Source of the DNA: Fusobacteriaceae bacterium
Lineage (GTDB): Bacteria > Fusobacteriota > Fusobacteriia > Fusobacteriales > Fusobacteriaceae
Assembly (NCBI GenBank): GCA_016938425.1
Contig: JAFGUR010000254.1
Location: 1 to 9,255 of the forward strand
Reading direction: 5' to 3'
DNA length: 9,255 nt
Position numbers and translations under genes: made by a program. Of the stretch, positions 1-6,098 are shown piece by piece (position 1 is the first letter of the stretch; the number at the start of each line of letters is the position of its first letter). Under the pieces are notes generated by a model, which saw nothing but the letters and a program-made list of their open reading frames with translations, was not told the DNA's origin and made no database searches.

Positions 1-1
1 T

Positions 2-844
2 CAAACTAAAATTGATAATTCAGAAAAAATAATAAAAAGTTATCAAAATAAAATAAGTGATAGTGACTTGAACAATATAAAGAAACACTTGAAGAACGAT
101 GAAATTATTACAATAGATTATATTCAAAATAATAAAAATAACTTAATTGAAAATATTGATAAGTTAAGTTTACCAAAAAGTATTTCAGAATTTTATAAAG
201 GTTTTTTAGCTGAACTAACAAGGCTTTATGAATTGAAAGAAAAGTATCCAAGTGAGATAGCTAAAATTGATGAAAATGAAATATTAGGTTTTGAGCTTGG
301 GAAACATATTGTTTATTTAACATTTGACGATGGTCCATCAAATTACACTGGAAAGAAAGTTGATATTTTAAATAAATATAATATTTCTGCTGATTTTTTT
401 GTGGTAGGTAAAAACATAGAATTATTTAAAACGGATTTCATGCAGTTGGTTAAATCAAATAATGAGATTGGATATCATAGTTATTCTCATAGTAATTTAA
501 TTAAATTGAATAAAGATAAGCAATATGAAGAAATTGTATCTAGTAAAAATCTCATTGAAGAAAAGTATGGAATTAGAATAAACTATTTTAGAGCTCCCTA
601 TGCAAGTAGAAATAGTATATCAACAGAGCTTATAAACTCAGAGTATAAAAAGCATATATTATGGAATATTGATAGTCAAGATTGGCAAAGTACTTTTACA
701 GAAGATATTATTTATGAAAGAGTAATAAGATTAGTTCATTTATATGATGGTGGTATTGTTCTTTTTCATGACAATAATCTAAAAACACAAAATGTACTTG
801 AAAAAATAATAGTTAATTTGAAAGATTCAGGATTTAATTTTTAA
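2..844 (+). CDS. Polysaccharide deacetylase (NodB homology domain), 5' end missing
   Basis: The frame is open from the first bases of the window, with 22 sense codons before the TTG at 68. That TTG is therefore probably internal and the real start lies upstream. Numbering from the TTG, the C-terminal ~180 residues carry the NodB/CE4 motifs in order: TFDDGPS (85-91; the DD pair contains the catalytic base and a metal ligand), HSYSH (137-141; the metal-binding H-x3-H), RAPYASR (175-181), DSQDW (202-206) and LFHD (232-235; catalytic His). All key residues are present, so an active metal-dependent deacetylase is expected. It would act on N-acetylated sugars such as peptidoglycan or surface glycans, probably outside the membrane. 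The ~75 residues before the domain are Lys/Asn/Glu-rich and have no recognisable fold. A signal or anchor, if present, lies outside the window. The substrate cannot be read from the sequence. The next gene starts 27 nt downstream and may be cotranscribed. Confidence 0.88.
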   Translation, partial: QTKIDNSEKIIKSYQNKISDSDLNNIKKHLKNDEIITIDYIQNNKNNLIENIDKLSLPKSISEFYKGFLAELTRLYELKEKYPSEIAKIDENEILGFELGKHIVYLTFDDGPSNYTGKKVDILNKYNISADFFVVGKNIELFKTDFMQLVKSNNEIGYHSYSHSNLIKLNKDKQYEEIVSSKNLIEEKYGIRINYFRAPYASRNSISTELINSEYKKHILWNIDSQDWQSTFTEDIIYERVIRLVHLYDGGIVLFHDNNLKTQNVLEKIIVNLKDSGFNF

Positions 845-871
845 AATGAATATTAAAAGAAGGAGAATCAT

Positions 872-1699
872 ATGAAAAAAATAGTAGAATTATTAAGTTT
901 AATGTTAATGATTTCAATTCTATCATTTGCTGATATGGGAAATGCTAAAGAATTAAATTTGCAAGGGGAGAAGTATTATAAAAATGGAAATTATGAAAAA
1001 GCAGAAAACTATTTTTTTGAAGCTTTTTTAGCAGATAGGCATTTTACTCAAGCAGCAAGTAATTTAGGCCTTTTATATATGAAGGAGAAAAATTTTGATA
1101 AGGCAATCTATTGGAGTGAAGAAGCTTGGATATTTGAAAAAAAATATGGAAATAATAAAGTTATCATAGCAAATTCCTTGTATAATAAAGCACGTGCTCT
1201 TGAGGAAAAGGGACTTTATATTTTAGCCTATAATACTTATGAAGAAGCATACAAATATAAAAATAACGAGTCATACACAAAAGCTATGAAAAGATTAAAT
1301 GAAAAAATTGGGATAAAAAAGCAAAATGAAAATAAAGCAAAAGATATAAATTTCATTGGAGAAAAACAATATCATAACGGTAATTATAAAAGTGCAATAG
1401 AAACATATCTTGAAGCTTTGACTTATGATGAGTCAAATGGACTTATATGGAGTAATTTAGCTCTTGCATATCTTAGAGATGATAATTTCTATGGTTCTCA
1501 GTTTGCATCAATTATAGCTATTATTACAACAAATGATAACACAATAAAAGGAAACTCATATTATAATCTTGCTAAAATGTATGAAGAATCTGGTATGGAT
1601 ATAGACGCTTATTTAAATTATACTTATGCAAACGAAACTAATTCAAAAGAAGTATATAAAAAATCAATTAAAAGAATGGAAGAAAAATTAGGGATGTAG
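872..1699 (+). CDS. Secreted tetratricopeptide-repeat protein with duplicated module
   Basis: The ATG is preceded by AAGGAG (860-865). The N-terminus is a typical signal peptide: KK at 2-3, a hydrophobic stretch at about 6-20, and a likely cleavage after SFA (residue 20) or GNA (25). The protein should therefore be exported to the periplasm or surface. The rest consists of TPR-like helix pairs, seen as G-E-K-x-Y-x-N-G-N-Y-x-x-A patterns at about 32-44 and 163-175, followed by A-x-x-N-L-x-L-x-Y helices. Residues 25-148 and 156-275 align along their whole length, both beginning AK-x-x-N and ending in K-R-(L/M)-x-E-K-(I/L)-G. The protein is thus an internal tandem duplication of one ~120-residue module. 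TPR folds are protein-interaction scaffolds; the partner is unknown. It sits 27 nt after the deacetylase gene, so a shared envelope role is possible but unproven. Confidence 0.82.
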   Translation: MKKIVELLSLMLMISILSFADMGNAKELNLQGEKYYKNGNYEKAENYFFEAFLADRHFTQAASNLGLLYMKEKNFDKAIYWSEEAWIFEKKYGNNKVIIANSLYNKARALEEKGLYILAYNTYEEAYKYKNNESYTKAMKRLNEKIGIKKQNENKAKDINFIGEKQYHNGNYKSAIETYLEALTYDESNGLIWSNLALAYLRDDNFYGSQFASIIAIITTNDNTIKGNSYYNLAKMYEESGMDIDAYLNYTYANETNSKEVYKKSIKRMEEKLGM

Positions 1700-1769
1700 A
1701 AATGATAGATAGTTTTTAAGTTAATGTTAAGTTTTGAAATTGCTAAGGTAAAGAGATAAAGGAGTCGAA

Positions 1770-2531
1770 ATGAAGTTGGTAGACACTCATTGCCATATAT
1801 ATGGTGATAGTTATAAAGAAGATTTAGAAGAGGTAATGAAAAGAGCAGAAGAAAATTTAGATTTTATTGTAAATATTGGATATGATTTGTGGAGTTCAAG
1901 AGAAGCAGTAAGATTAGCAAATGAGTATGATTTTGCTTATGCAACAGTAGGAGTACACCCTACAGAAATAAAAGAATACTCAAAAGAAATAGAAAAAGAA
2001 ATAGAAAATTTATGTAAAGATAAAAAAGTTTTAGCAATTGGAGAAATTGGTCTAGATTATTACTGGATGAATGACCCTAAAGAAATTCAACAAAATATTT
2101 TTAGAAAACAAATGGAATTGGCGAAAAGAGTTAATAAACCAGTAGTAATTCATACAAGAGATGCAATGGAAGATACAATTAATATATTAAACGAATATAA
2201 AGATGTGGAAGGGATACTTCATTGTTATCCAGGAAGTTTTGAAACAGCTAAACTTGTTATGGATAGATATTATTTTGGAGTAGGTGGAGTTTTAACATTT
2301 AAAAATAATGCAAAGACTAAAGAGTTTGTAAAAAAAGCTCCATTGGATAGATTAATAATTGAAACAGATAGTCCATATTTAACACCAGTGCCATTTAGAG
2401 GGAAAAGGAATGAACCTATTTATGTTGAGCATGTAGCAAAAGAAATTGCTATTATAAAAGAAATAAGTTTGGAAGAAGTTATTGAAGTTACAACAAATAA
2501 TGCAAAAAAAATTTATAGAATTGGAGAATAA
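1770..2531 (+). CDS. tatD: TatD-family metal-dependent hydrolase (DNase)
   Basis: This 253-residue protein has the usual length for TatD/YcfH/YabD proteins. The metal-ligand set of the amidohydrolase TIM barrel is complete: DTHCH (H7, H9), GEIGLDYYW (E92), VVIHTRDA (H128), GILHCYPGS (H151) and ETDSPYLTP (D200). The family signature GKRNEP follows at 211-216. Known relatives are cytoplasmic 3'-5' exonucleases or DNases implicated in DNA repair; the exact physiological substrate differs among paralogues. The start is supported by AAAGGAG at 1758-1764. The stop codon overlaps the start of the next gene by one base (TAATG at 2529-2533), which implies translational coupling. This gene opens a three-gene run with the rRNA methyltransferase and acpS. 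Bacteria often carry several TatD-like paralogues, so the symbol denotes the family rather than strict orthology. Confidence 0.93.
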   Translation: MKLVDTHCHIYGDSYKEDLEEVMKRAEENLDFIVNIGYDLWSSREAVRLANEYDFAYATVGVHPTEIKEYSKEIEKEIENLCKDKKVLAIGEIGLDYYWMNDPKEIQQNIFRKQMELAKRVNKPVVIHTRDAMEDTINILNEYKDVEGILHCYPGSFETAKLVMDRYYFGVGGVLTFKNNAKTKEFVKKAPLDRLIIETDSPYLTPVPFRGKRNEPIYVEHVAKEIAIIKEISLEEVIEVTTNNAKKIYRIGE

Positions 2532-3343
2532 TGAGTATTTTAATTTGTCCTATTTGTAAAAAGGAATTGGAAAATAGAGGTAGAAGTGAAGTTTGTAGTT
2601 CTAATCATTCTTTTGATTATGCAAAAGAAGGTTATTTAAATTTACATATTAATAAAAATTCAAAAGCTCCCGGTGATGATAAAATTATGGTAAATTCTAG
2701 GAGAGAATTTTTAAATAAAGGATTTTATGAAGAAATCTCGAAAGAGGTAAATAGTATAATAAATTCAAAATTGAGTGAAAATTACAAAGTTTTGGATGTA
2801 GGAGCAGGAGAAGGATATTATACAGATAAAATAGCAAAGATATCTGATAAATTAGAAGTATATGCGTTGGATATATCAAAAGAAGCCGTAAAAAAAGGAG
2901 CAAAAACTTATAAAAATATAAAATGGTTTGTAGCTAGTGGGTTAGAAGAACCTTTTAAAGACAAAAGTTTTGATTGCGTTACTATTCTTTTTTCTAAATT
3001 ATTTCAAGAAGAATTTGACAGAGTATTAAATGACAAAGGAATTCTAGTTGTTGTCTCTCCAAATAGAAATCATCTAGTAGATATTAAAAAAGTGGTATAT
3101 CCAATTATTAAATATGAAAATTTGGAACCACAAGAAGAGTTAAATGAAAAATTTATCTTAGAAGAAAGAAAAAATGTTTTTTATAAAAAAATTGTGTATG
3201 GAGAAGATATTAAAAATTTATTCCATATGACACCTTATCGATGGAAAAGTCCAATTGAAGGAGTTAAAAATCTTGAAAGACTTGAAAGTCTAGAAGTAAC
3301 TGTTGATGTAAACATAGACATCTATAGAAAGAAGGAAAAATGA
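2531..3343 (+). CDS. rlmA: 23S rRNA (guanine-N1)-methyltransferase, RlmA type
   Basis: The N-terminus has the zinc-finger pattern of RlmA(I)/RlmA(II, TlrB) enzymes: CPIC (C6, C9), then C22 and H26. It is followed by the family-typical block HSFDYAKEGYLNLH and GDD...MVNSRREFLNKGFY (about 48-66). A class I SAM-dependent methyltransferase domain follows, with motif I VLDVGAGEGYY (87-97) and an acidic residue in YALDIS (D114) that should contact the SAM ribose. Known members methylate N1 of G745 or G748 in 23S rRNA helix 35, near the peptide exit tunnel. The sequence alone does not tell which position. A GGAG at 2523-2526 lies within the end of tatD. Both ends overlap neighbours: TAATG with tatD and ATGA with acpS. 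The length (270) is normal. A related small-molecule methyltransferase is a less likely alternative because the zinc finger is intact. Confidence 0.88.
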   Translation: MSILICPICKKELENRGRSEVCSSNHSFDYAKEGYLNLHINKNSKAPGDDKIMVNSRREFLNKGFYEEISKEVNSIINSKLSENYKVLDVGAGEGYYTDKIAKISDKLEVYALDISKEAVKKGAKTYKNIKWFVASGLEEPFKDKSFDCVTILFSKLFQEEFDRVLNDKGILVVVSPNRNHLVDIKKVVYPIIKYENLEPQEELNEKFILEERKNVFYKKIVYGEDIKNLFHMTPYRWKSPIEGVKNLERLESLEVTVDVNIDIYRKKEK

Positions 3344-3708
3344 TTTTTTTTGGAATAGGGACAGATATAGTAGAAGTTGAAAGAATAGAAAAATCAATTA
3401 ATAGGACAGAAAAATTTTTAGAAAAAGTTTTTACACAAAGAGAAGTAGATTATTGTAATTCAAAACCTAATAGATATGAAAGATATGCAGGACGATTCTG
3501 TGCAAAAGAGGCAGTATCAAAAGCTTTAGGTACAGGCGTAAGAAATTTTAAATTAACAGATATGGAAATTTTAAATGATGAATTGGGTAAACCAATAATA
3601 TACTTTAATGGACAATTGGAAAATTTAGAGAAAGAGTATGAAATTCATTTATCAATATCTCATTGTAAAAATTATGCTACAGCAACAGCAATTATTTTTA
3701 AAAAATAG
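3340..3708 (+). CDS. acpS: Holo-[acyl-carrier-protein] synthase
   Basis: AcpS transfers 4'-phosphopantetheine from CoA to the serine of apo-ACP, activating fatty-acid synthesis in the cytoplasm. The 122-residue length is typical of the short AcpS class, which works as a trimer. Diagnostic motifs are GIGTDIVEVERI near the N-terminus (Mg ligand D9) and GRFCAKEAVSKALGTG (E57 is the second Mg ligand, and the K-E-A-x-x-K-A core is the family signature). The C-terminal HLSISH (103-108) completes the fold. Its ATG overlaps the stop of the methyltransferase gene (ATGA at 3340-3343), with AAGGA at 3332-3336, so translation is coupled to the upstream gene. It is the last gene of the tatD-rlmA-acpS run. 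No strong terminator hairpin is visible in the 97 bp that follow. Confidence 0.95.
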   Translation: MIFFGIGTDIVEVERIEKSINRTEKFLEKVFTQREVDYCNSKPNRYERYAGRFCAKEAVSKALGTGVRNFKLTDMEILNDELGKPIIYFNGQLENLEKEYEIHLSISHCKNYATATAIIFKK

Positions 3709-3805
3709 AGGAAATTTAAATTTTGTTAGTAAATAAGAAGTAGAAAATTAAAAAGTATGGTTTTGGTTAGTAGATTAATATGAAAAATTTTAGGAGGTTG
3801 CTCTA

Positions 3806-4291
3806 ATGGAAGATAAATTTTTAGTAGGGGAAGTAAATGATTCAATATTTATACAAATTGTAGGGAATGCAACAATGAAAAATTCAAAGACTTTAGAAGA
3901 ACTTTTTGAAAGAATTTTTACTGGGGATAAGAAAGAAATAATAATTGACTTTAAAGATTGCAACTATATGGATAGTACAATGCTTGGTCTATTAGCAAAA
4001 ACAGCTATAAAACTTAAAAAAACATGGAATAAACAAATGTATGAATTTAATTCTGCAAGTATGGTAAAAGCAAGTTTAAAATCAACTGGAGTTTATAACT
4101 TAATGGCTCATTTAGAGGAATTTGAAGGAATTATTCAGTTAGAAGAAGTTGAAGCAAAAGAATTTTCTGATAAGGGTGAAAAGGCAAGACATATATTAGA
4201 TGCACATAAAACATTAATGACTTTATCAGATGAAAATGAAAAAGTATTTAAAAATGTTGTAGAACTTTTAGAAAAAGATATAAAAAAATAG
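3806..4291 (+). CDS. STAS-domain protein, anti-sigma-factor-antagonist-like, with C-terminal extension
   Basis: The start is fixed by a strong ribosome binding site, AGGAGG (3792-3797). Residues 1 to about 110 form a STAS domain: alternating strands and helices, the strand EIIIDFKDCNYMDS, and the loop DSTMLGLLAK (56-65). In SpoIIAA-type proteins this is where the phosphorylatable Ser/Thr sits, here S57 or T58. Such proteins bind anti-sigma kinases or act in partner-switching signalling. Residues ~115-161 are a helical, charged tail (EKARHILDAHKTLMTL...) beyond the ~110-residue canonical domain, probably a second interaction surface. No anti-sigma kinase, PP2C phosphatase or sigma gene lies beside it in this window, so its partner is encoded elsewhere or it acts in another way. 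It is followed closely by a strong terminator and appears monocistronic. Confidence 0.85.
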   Translation: MEDKFLVGEVNDSIFIQIVGNATMKNSKTLEELFERIFTGDKKEIIIDFKDCNYMDSTMLGLLAKTAIKLKKTWNKQMYEFNSASMVKASLKSTGVYNLMAHLEEFEGIIQLEEVEAKEFSDKGEKARHILDAHKTLMTLSDENEKVFKNVVELLEKDIKK

Positions 4292-4317
4292 AAAAAAATA
4301 CTTTTTTAAAGTATAAT

Positions 4318-4350
4318 AAAAGACGACCGATTTTAATTTGGTCGTCTTTT
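4318..4350 (+). terminator. Intrinsic terminator of the STAS gene
   Basis: A perfect 11-bp inverted repeat pairs AAAAGACGACC (4318-4328) with GGTCGTCTTTT (4340-4350) around an 11-nt loop. The lower stem supplies the T-run on the 3' side and an A-run on the 5' side, so it could work in both directions. It starts 27 nt after the STAS stop codon. A smaller AT-only hairpin (ATACTTT at 4298-4304 with AAAGTAT at 4308-4314) precedes it and is probably incidental. Confidence 0.9.
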
Positions 4351-4360
4351 AAATTTTTAA

Positions 4361-4368
4361 AAATTTAT
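4361..4368. repeat. Left 8-bp target-site duplication
   Basis: AAATTTAT here is repeated exactly at 4527-4534, immediately outside the terminal inverted repeats of the 158-bp element. AT-rich 8-mers recur by chance in such a genome. Here, though, both copies abut the GTAAC/GTTAC ends with no gap, as a transposition footprint requires. Confidence 0.8.
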
Positions 4369-4384
4369 GTAACTACTCAGGCAT
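4369..4384 (+). repeat. Left terminal inverted repeat
   Basis: GTAACTACTCAGGCAT matches the reverse complement of 4511-4526 at 15 of 16 positions; the exception is G4381 against the T at 4514. The similarity stops abruptly at the inner edge, as expected of transposon ends rather than a long palindrome. Confidence 0.85.
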
Positions 4385-4412
4385 AAGCAAATATAGTAAA
4401 ATCAGATTTTTA

Positions 4413-4480
4413 GAGGAGTGGCGAGGAGTAATCCTTGCCGTGGGTGCACAAATTCCCCTCCTTCTCGCGTGATTGGCGCG
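4413..4480 (+). other. Possible structured-RNA core of the element
   Basis: Read as RNA, GGCGAGGA (4420-4427) pairs with TCCTTGCC (4432-4439), with one G-U pair, across the loop GTAA, a GNRA-type tetraloop. This hairpin sits inside GAGGAG (4413-4418) paired with CTCCTT (4458-4463) and next to GGG (4442-4444) paired with CCC (4455-4457), giving a compact three-way junction. CGCG (4466-4469) can pair with CGCG (4477-4480). An alternative 8-bp helix, GCGAGGAG (4421-4428) with CTTCTCGC (4461-4468), excludes the first two stems. Pairing was done by eye and no energies were computed. Transcription is unproven and no known RNA family was recognised. Confidence 0.4.
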
Positions 4481-4483
4481 TAT

Positions 4484-4508
4484 AAAAACTTGATATTTCA
4501 AGTTTTTT
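4484..4508 (+). terminator. Terminator-like hairpin near the element's right end
   Basis: AAAAACTTGA (4484-4493) pairs perfectly with TCAAGTTTTT (4498-4507) around a TATT loop, and one further T follows. The 10-bp stem with a 3' T-run has the shape of an intrinsic terminator, though the stem is AT-rich and so weak. It would end a + strand transcript of the GC-rich core just before the right inverted repeat. Confidence 0.45.
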
Positions 4509-4510
4509 AG

Positions 4511-4526
4511 ATGTCTGAGTAGTTAC
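4511..4526 (-). repeat. Right terminal inverted repeat
   Basis: ATGTCTGAGTAGTTAC is the partner of the left repeat. It directly abuts the right copy of the AAATTTAT duplication and lies 42 bp before the comM start codon. Confidence 0.85.
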
Positions 4527-4534
4527 AAATTTAT
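4527..4534. repeat. Right 8-bp target-site duplication
   Basis: AAATTTAT is identical to 4361-4368. Its last three bases also form the beginning of a TATAAT box (4532-4537). Confidence 0.8.
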
Positions 4535-4537
4535 AAT
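4532..4537 (+). promoter_or_regulatory. Candidate -10 box of the comM promoter
   Basis: TATAAT lies 31 nt before the comM start codon, which would give a leader of about 25 nt. No good -35 hexamer is seen at the right spacing: that position now falls at about 4508-4514, at the inner edge of the element's right inverted repeat. AT-rich DNA yields such boxes by chance, so support is moderate. Confidence 0.4.
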
Positions 4538-4568
4538 AAATAATTATTTTGTATAAAAGGGGAAAAGA

Positions 4569-6071
4569 ATGCTTTCGAAAGTTTTAAGTGCAAGTTTTGT
4601 AGGGGTAGAAGGATATATTATTGAAGTAGAAACAGATATATCTAATGGACTCCCAATATTCAATATAGTTGGATTAGGAGATATGGCCATAAGTGAAAGT
4701 AAGGAAAGAGTTAAAGCAGGAATAAAAAATAGTGGATTTGAATTTAATCCTAAAAGAATAGTGGTAAATTTATCTCCTGCACATATAAGAAAAGAAGGTT
4801 CTAGTTTTGATTTGTCAATTGCTTTGGGGATTTTAATTTCCATGGGAATAGTAAGTAGTGAAAAAGCTAAAGATTATGTCATTTTAGGTGAGTTAGGACT
4901 GGGAGGACAAGTAAACAGAGTAACTGGGATTATAAATGCAGTAATAACGGCTAAAGAAAACAATATTAAAGGAATAGTTGTCCCTTACGAGAATTATATA
5001 GAAGCAAGTATGATAAAAGGTGTAGATATAATTTGTGTAAAAACACTAAAAGATTTAGTAGAATTTTTTAATGATAATAAGAAAATTTCATTTCAAGAAG
5101 AATTTGTGGAATATGAAGAGGAAAATGATTTAGACTTTTCTGAAGTTAAAGGTCAGTATAAAGCAAAAAGAGCCATGGAAATAGCAGCAGCAGGAGCACA
5201 TAATTTATTTATGATTGGAAGTCCTGGTGCAGGGAAATCTATGCTTGCAAAAAGACTTCCAACAATTTTACCTAAAATGGTAGAAGATGAGATAATTGAA
5301 AGTACAAAAATTTTTAGTATCGCAGGGCTTTTAAATGAAGAAAAACCTATAGTTTTAAAAAGACCATTTAGGACACCACACCATACGGCTTCAAGTGTTT
5401 CTATTATTGGAGGAGGGAGAGTTCCAAAACCAGGTGAAATAACTTTAGCGCATAATGGCGTTTTATTCTTAGATGAAATGAATGAATTTCCAAAACAGCT
5501 TATAGAGACGTTAAGGCAACCTTTAGAAGATAAAGAGATAAGTCTTAGTAGAGCCATGTATAGAGTAAAATTTCCAAGCGATTTTATATTGATAGGAGCA
5601 AGTAACCCTTGTAAATGTGGAAATTATGGAGATGATACAGGTAGACCGTGTACATGCAGTGAAAAAGAAGTCAGAAATTATTTAAGTAGAATATCAGGAC
5701 CTATTTTAGATAGAATGGATTTATATATTGATATAAAGAGATTGACAGAAGATGAGCTATTAAACAGTAGTCATAGTGAAAGCTCAGAAGATATCAGAAA
5801 TAGAGTAGAAAAAAGTAGAGAAATACAAAGAAAAAGATTTGGAAAGACTAAAACAAATAGTCAAATGACTCAAGGAGATATAAAAAAATACTGTAAACTA
5901 GGTGAAAATGAAAAAGAAATCATAAAGGTAGCTAGTGAAAGATTGGGTTTAAGTGCTAGAAGCTTTGATAAAATTTTGAAGGTTTCTAGGACAATAGCAG
6001 ATTTAAATGAAAGCCAAGAAATTAGAAAAGAGCATATTTTAGAAGCTCTTAGTTTTAGGAAAACAAATTGA
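4569..6071 (+). CDS. comM: ComM/YifB-family AAA+ ATPase (Mg-chelatase-like)
   Basis: The 500-residue length is standard for YifB/ComM. Residues ~1-170 form the N-terminal Lon-protease-like/ChlI domain (VEGYIIEVETDISNGLPIFNIVGLGDMA is only partly quoted here: GLPIFNIVGL at 27-36; NLSPAHIRKEGSSFDL at 67-82). The AAA+ core follows: Walker A GSPGAGKS (217-224), the RTPHH loop (268-272), Walker B LFLDEMNE (299-306), the sensor region GASNPCKCG (343-351) with the later C-T-C (361-363) giving a four-cysteine probable zinc site, and the GPILDRMDL arginine (R382). Known ComM is a hexameric helicase that drives branch migration during integration of transforming DNA; family members also occur in species not known to be competent. 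The start is supported by GGGG at 4559-4562. The gene sits just downstream of the MITE-like insertion. No Lon active site or BchD partner is present here. Confidence 0.92.
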   Translation: MLSKVLSASFVGVEGYIIEVETDISNGLPIFNIVGLGDMAISESKERVKAGIKNSGFEFNPKRIVVNLSPAHIRKEGSSFDLSIALGILISMGIVSSEKAKDYVILGELGLGGQVNRVTGIINAVITAKENNIKGIVVPYENYIEASMIKGVDIICVKTLKDLVEFFNDNKKISFQEEFVEYEEENDLDFSEVKGQYKAKRAMEIAAAGAHNLFMIGSPGAGKSMLAKRLPTILPKMVEDEIIESTKIFSIAGLLNEEKPIVLKRPFRTPHHTASSVSIIGGGRVPKPGEITLAHNGVLFLDEMNEFPKQLIETLRQPLEDKEISLSRAMYRVKFPSDFILIGASNPCKCGNYGDDTGRPCTCSEKEVRNYLSRISGPILDRMDLYIDIKRLTEDELLNSSHSESSEDIRNRVEKSREIQRKRFGKTKTNSQMTQGDIKKYCKLGENEKEIIKVASERLGLSARSFDKILKVSRTIADLNESQEIRKEHILEALSFRKTN

Positions 6072-6098
6072 CAAAAACTATTTAAATATTTCTGTAAT

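Larger units (their letters stand above)
4369..4526. mobile_element. 158-bp MITE-like element, IS66-type ends (inferred)
   Basis: The element has 16-bp terminal inverted repeats: GTAACTACTCAGGCAT at 4369-4384 and ATGTCTGAGTAGTTAC at 4511-4526, with one mismatch, which would be a G-U pair in RNA. A perfect direct repeat AAATTTAT flanks it (4361-4368 and 4527-4534). Ends starting 5'-GTAA with 8-bp target duplications are established hallmarks of IS66-family transposons. The link to that family is inferred from these hallmarks alone. No transposase can fit, so it would be mobilised in trans, as MITEs are. Inside, 4411-4480 is ~59% GC (41 of 70), unlike its AT-rich surroundings. The core contains stable hairpins and ends in a terminator-like hairpin, so the element may encode a structured RNA. 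It lies between the STAS terminator and the comM gene. An alternative reading is a dispersed repeat of another origin with convergent ends. Confidence 0.78.

Noticed and set aside
68..70. TTG at 68 as the start of the deacetylase gene
   Set aside because: The frame stays open back to the window edge and no ribosome binding site precedes the TTG, so the gene is more likely truncated by the window.
2697..2903. A 68-codon - strand open frame rich in Leu/Ile
   Set aside because: It is antisense to AT-rich methyltransferase code; the apparent hydrophobicity comes from reverse-complemented Lys/Asn/Glu codons.
3721..3776. Imperfect direct repeat TTTTG(G)TTAGTA(A/G)AT, copies at 3721 and 3761, upstream of the STAS gene
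   Set aside because: It is short, AT-rich and imperfect with only two copies; there is not enough to call an operator.
4402..4497. A 31-codon open frame on the - strand within the MITE-like element, plus another - strand frame open from the element's right end to a stop near 4412
   Set aside because: Neither has an ATG with a ribosome binding site, both overlap the hairpin-rich GC core, and open frames of this length are expected where GC is high. One could be a transposase remnant, but I recognised no family motif.
4369..4526. The inverted-repeat element as a CRISPR remnant, riboswitch or tRNA-like gene
   Set aside because: There is no repeat-spacer periodicity, no recognised riboswitch core, and no acceptor/anticodon arrangement. 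The target duplication points to transposition.
4544..4843. A 99-codon - strand open frame over the start of comM
   Set aside because: It is a shadow frame antisense to a well-conserved comM N-terminus, without a family motif or ribosome binding site.
5153..5557. A 134-codon - strand open frame
   Set aside because: It lies antisense to the comM ATPase core (Walker A to Walker B), whose conserved codons explain the lack of stops.
6068..6073. TTGACA overlapping the comM stop codon as a -35 box for alr
   Set aside because: The spacer to TATAAT at 6103 is 29 bp, far from 16-18. The extended -10 explains the promoter better.
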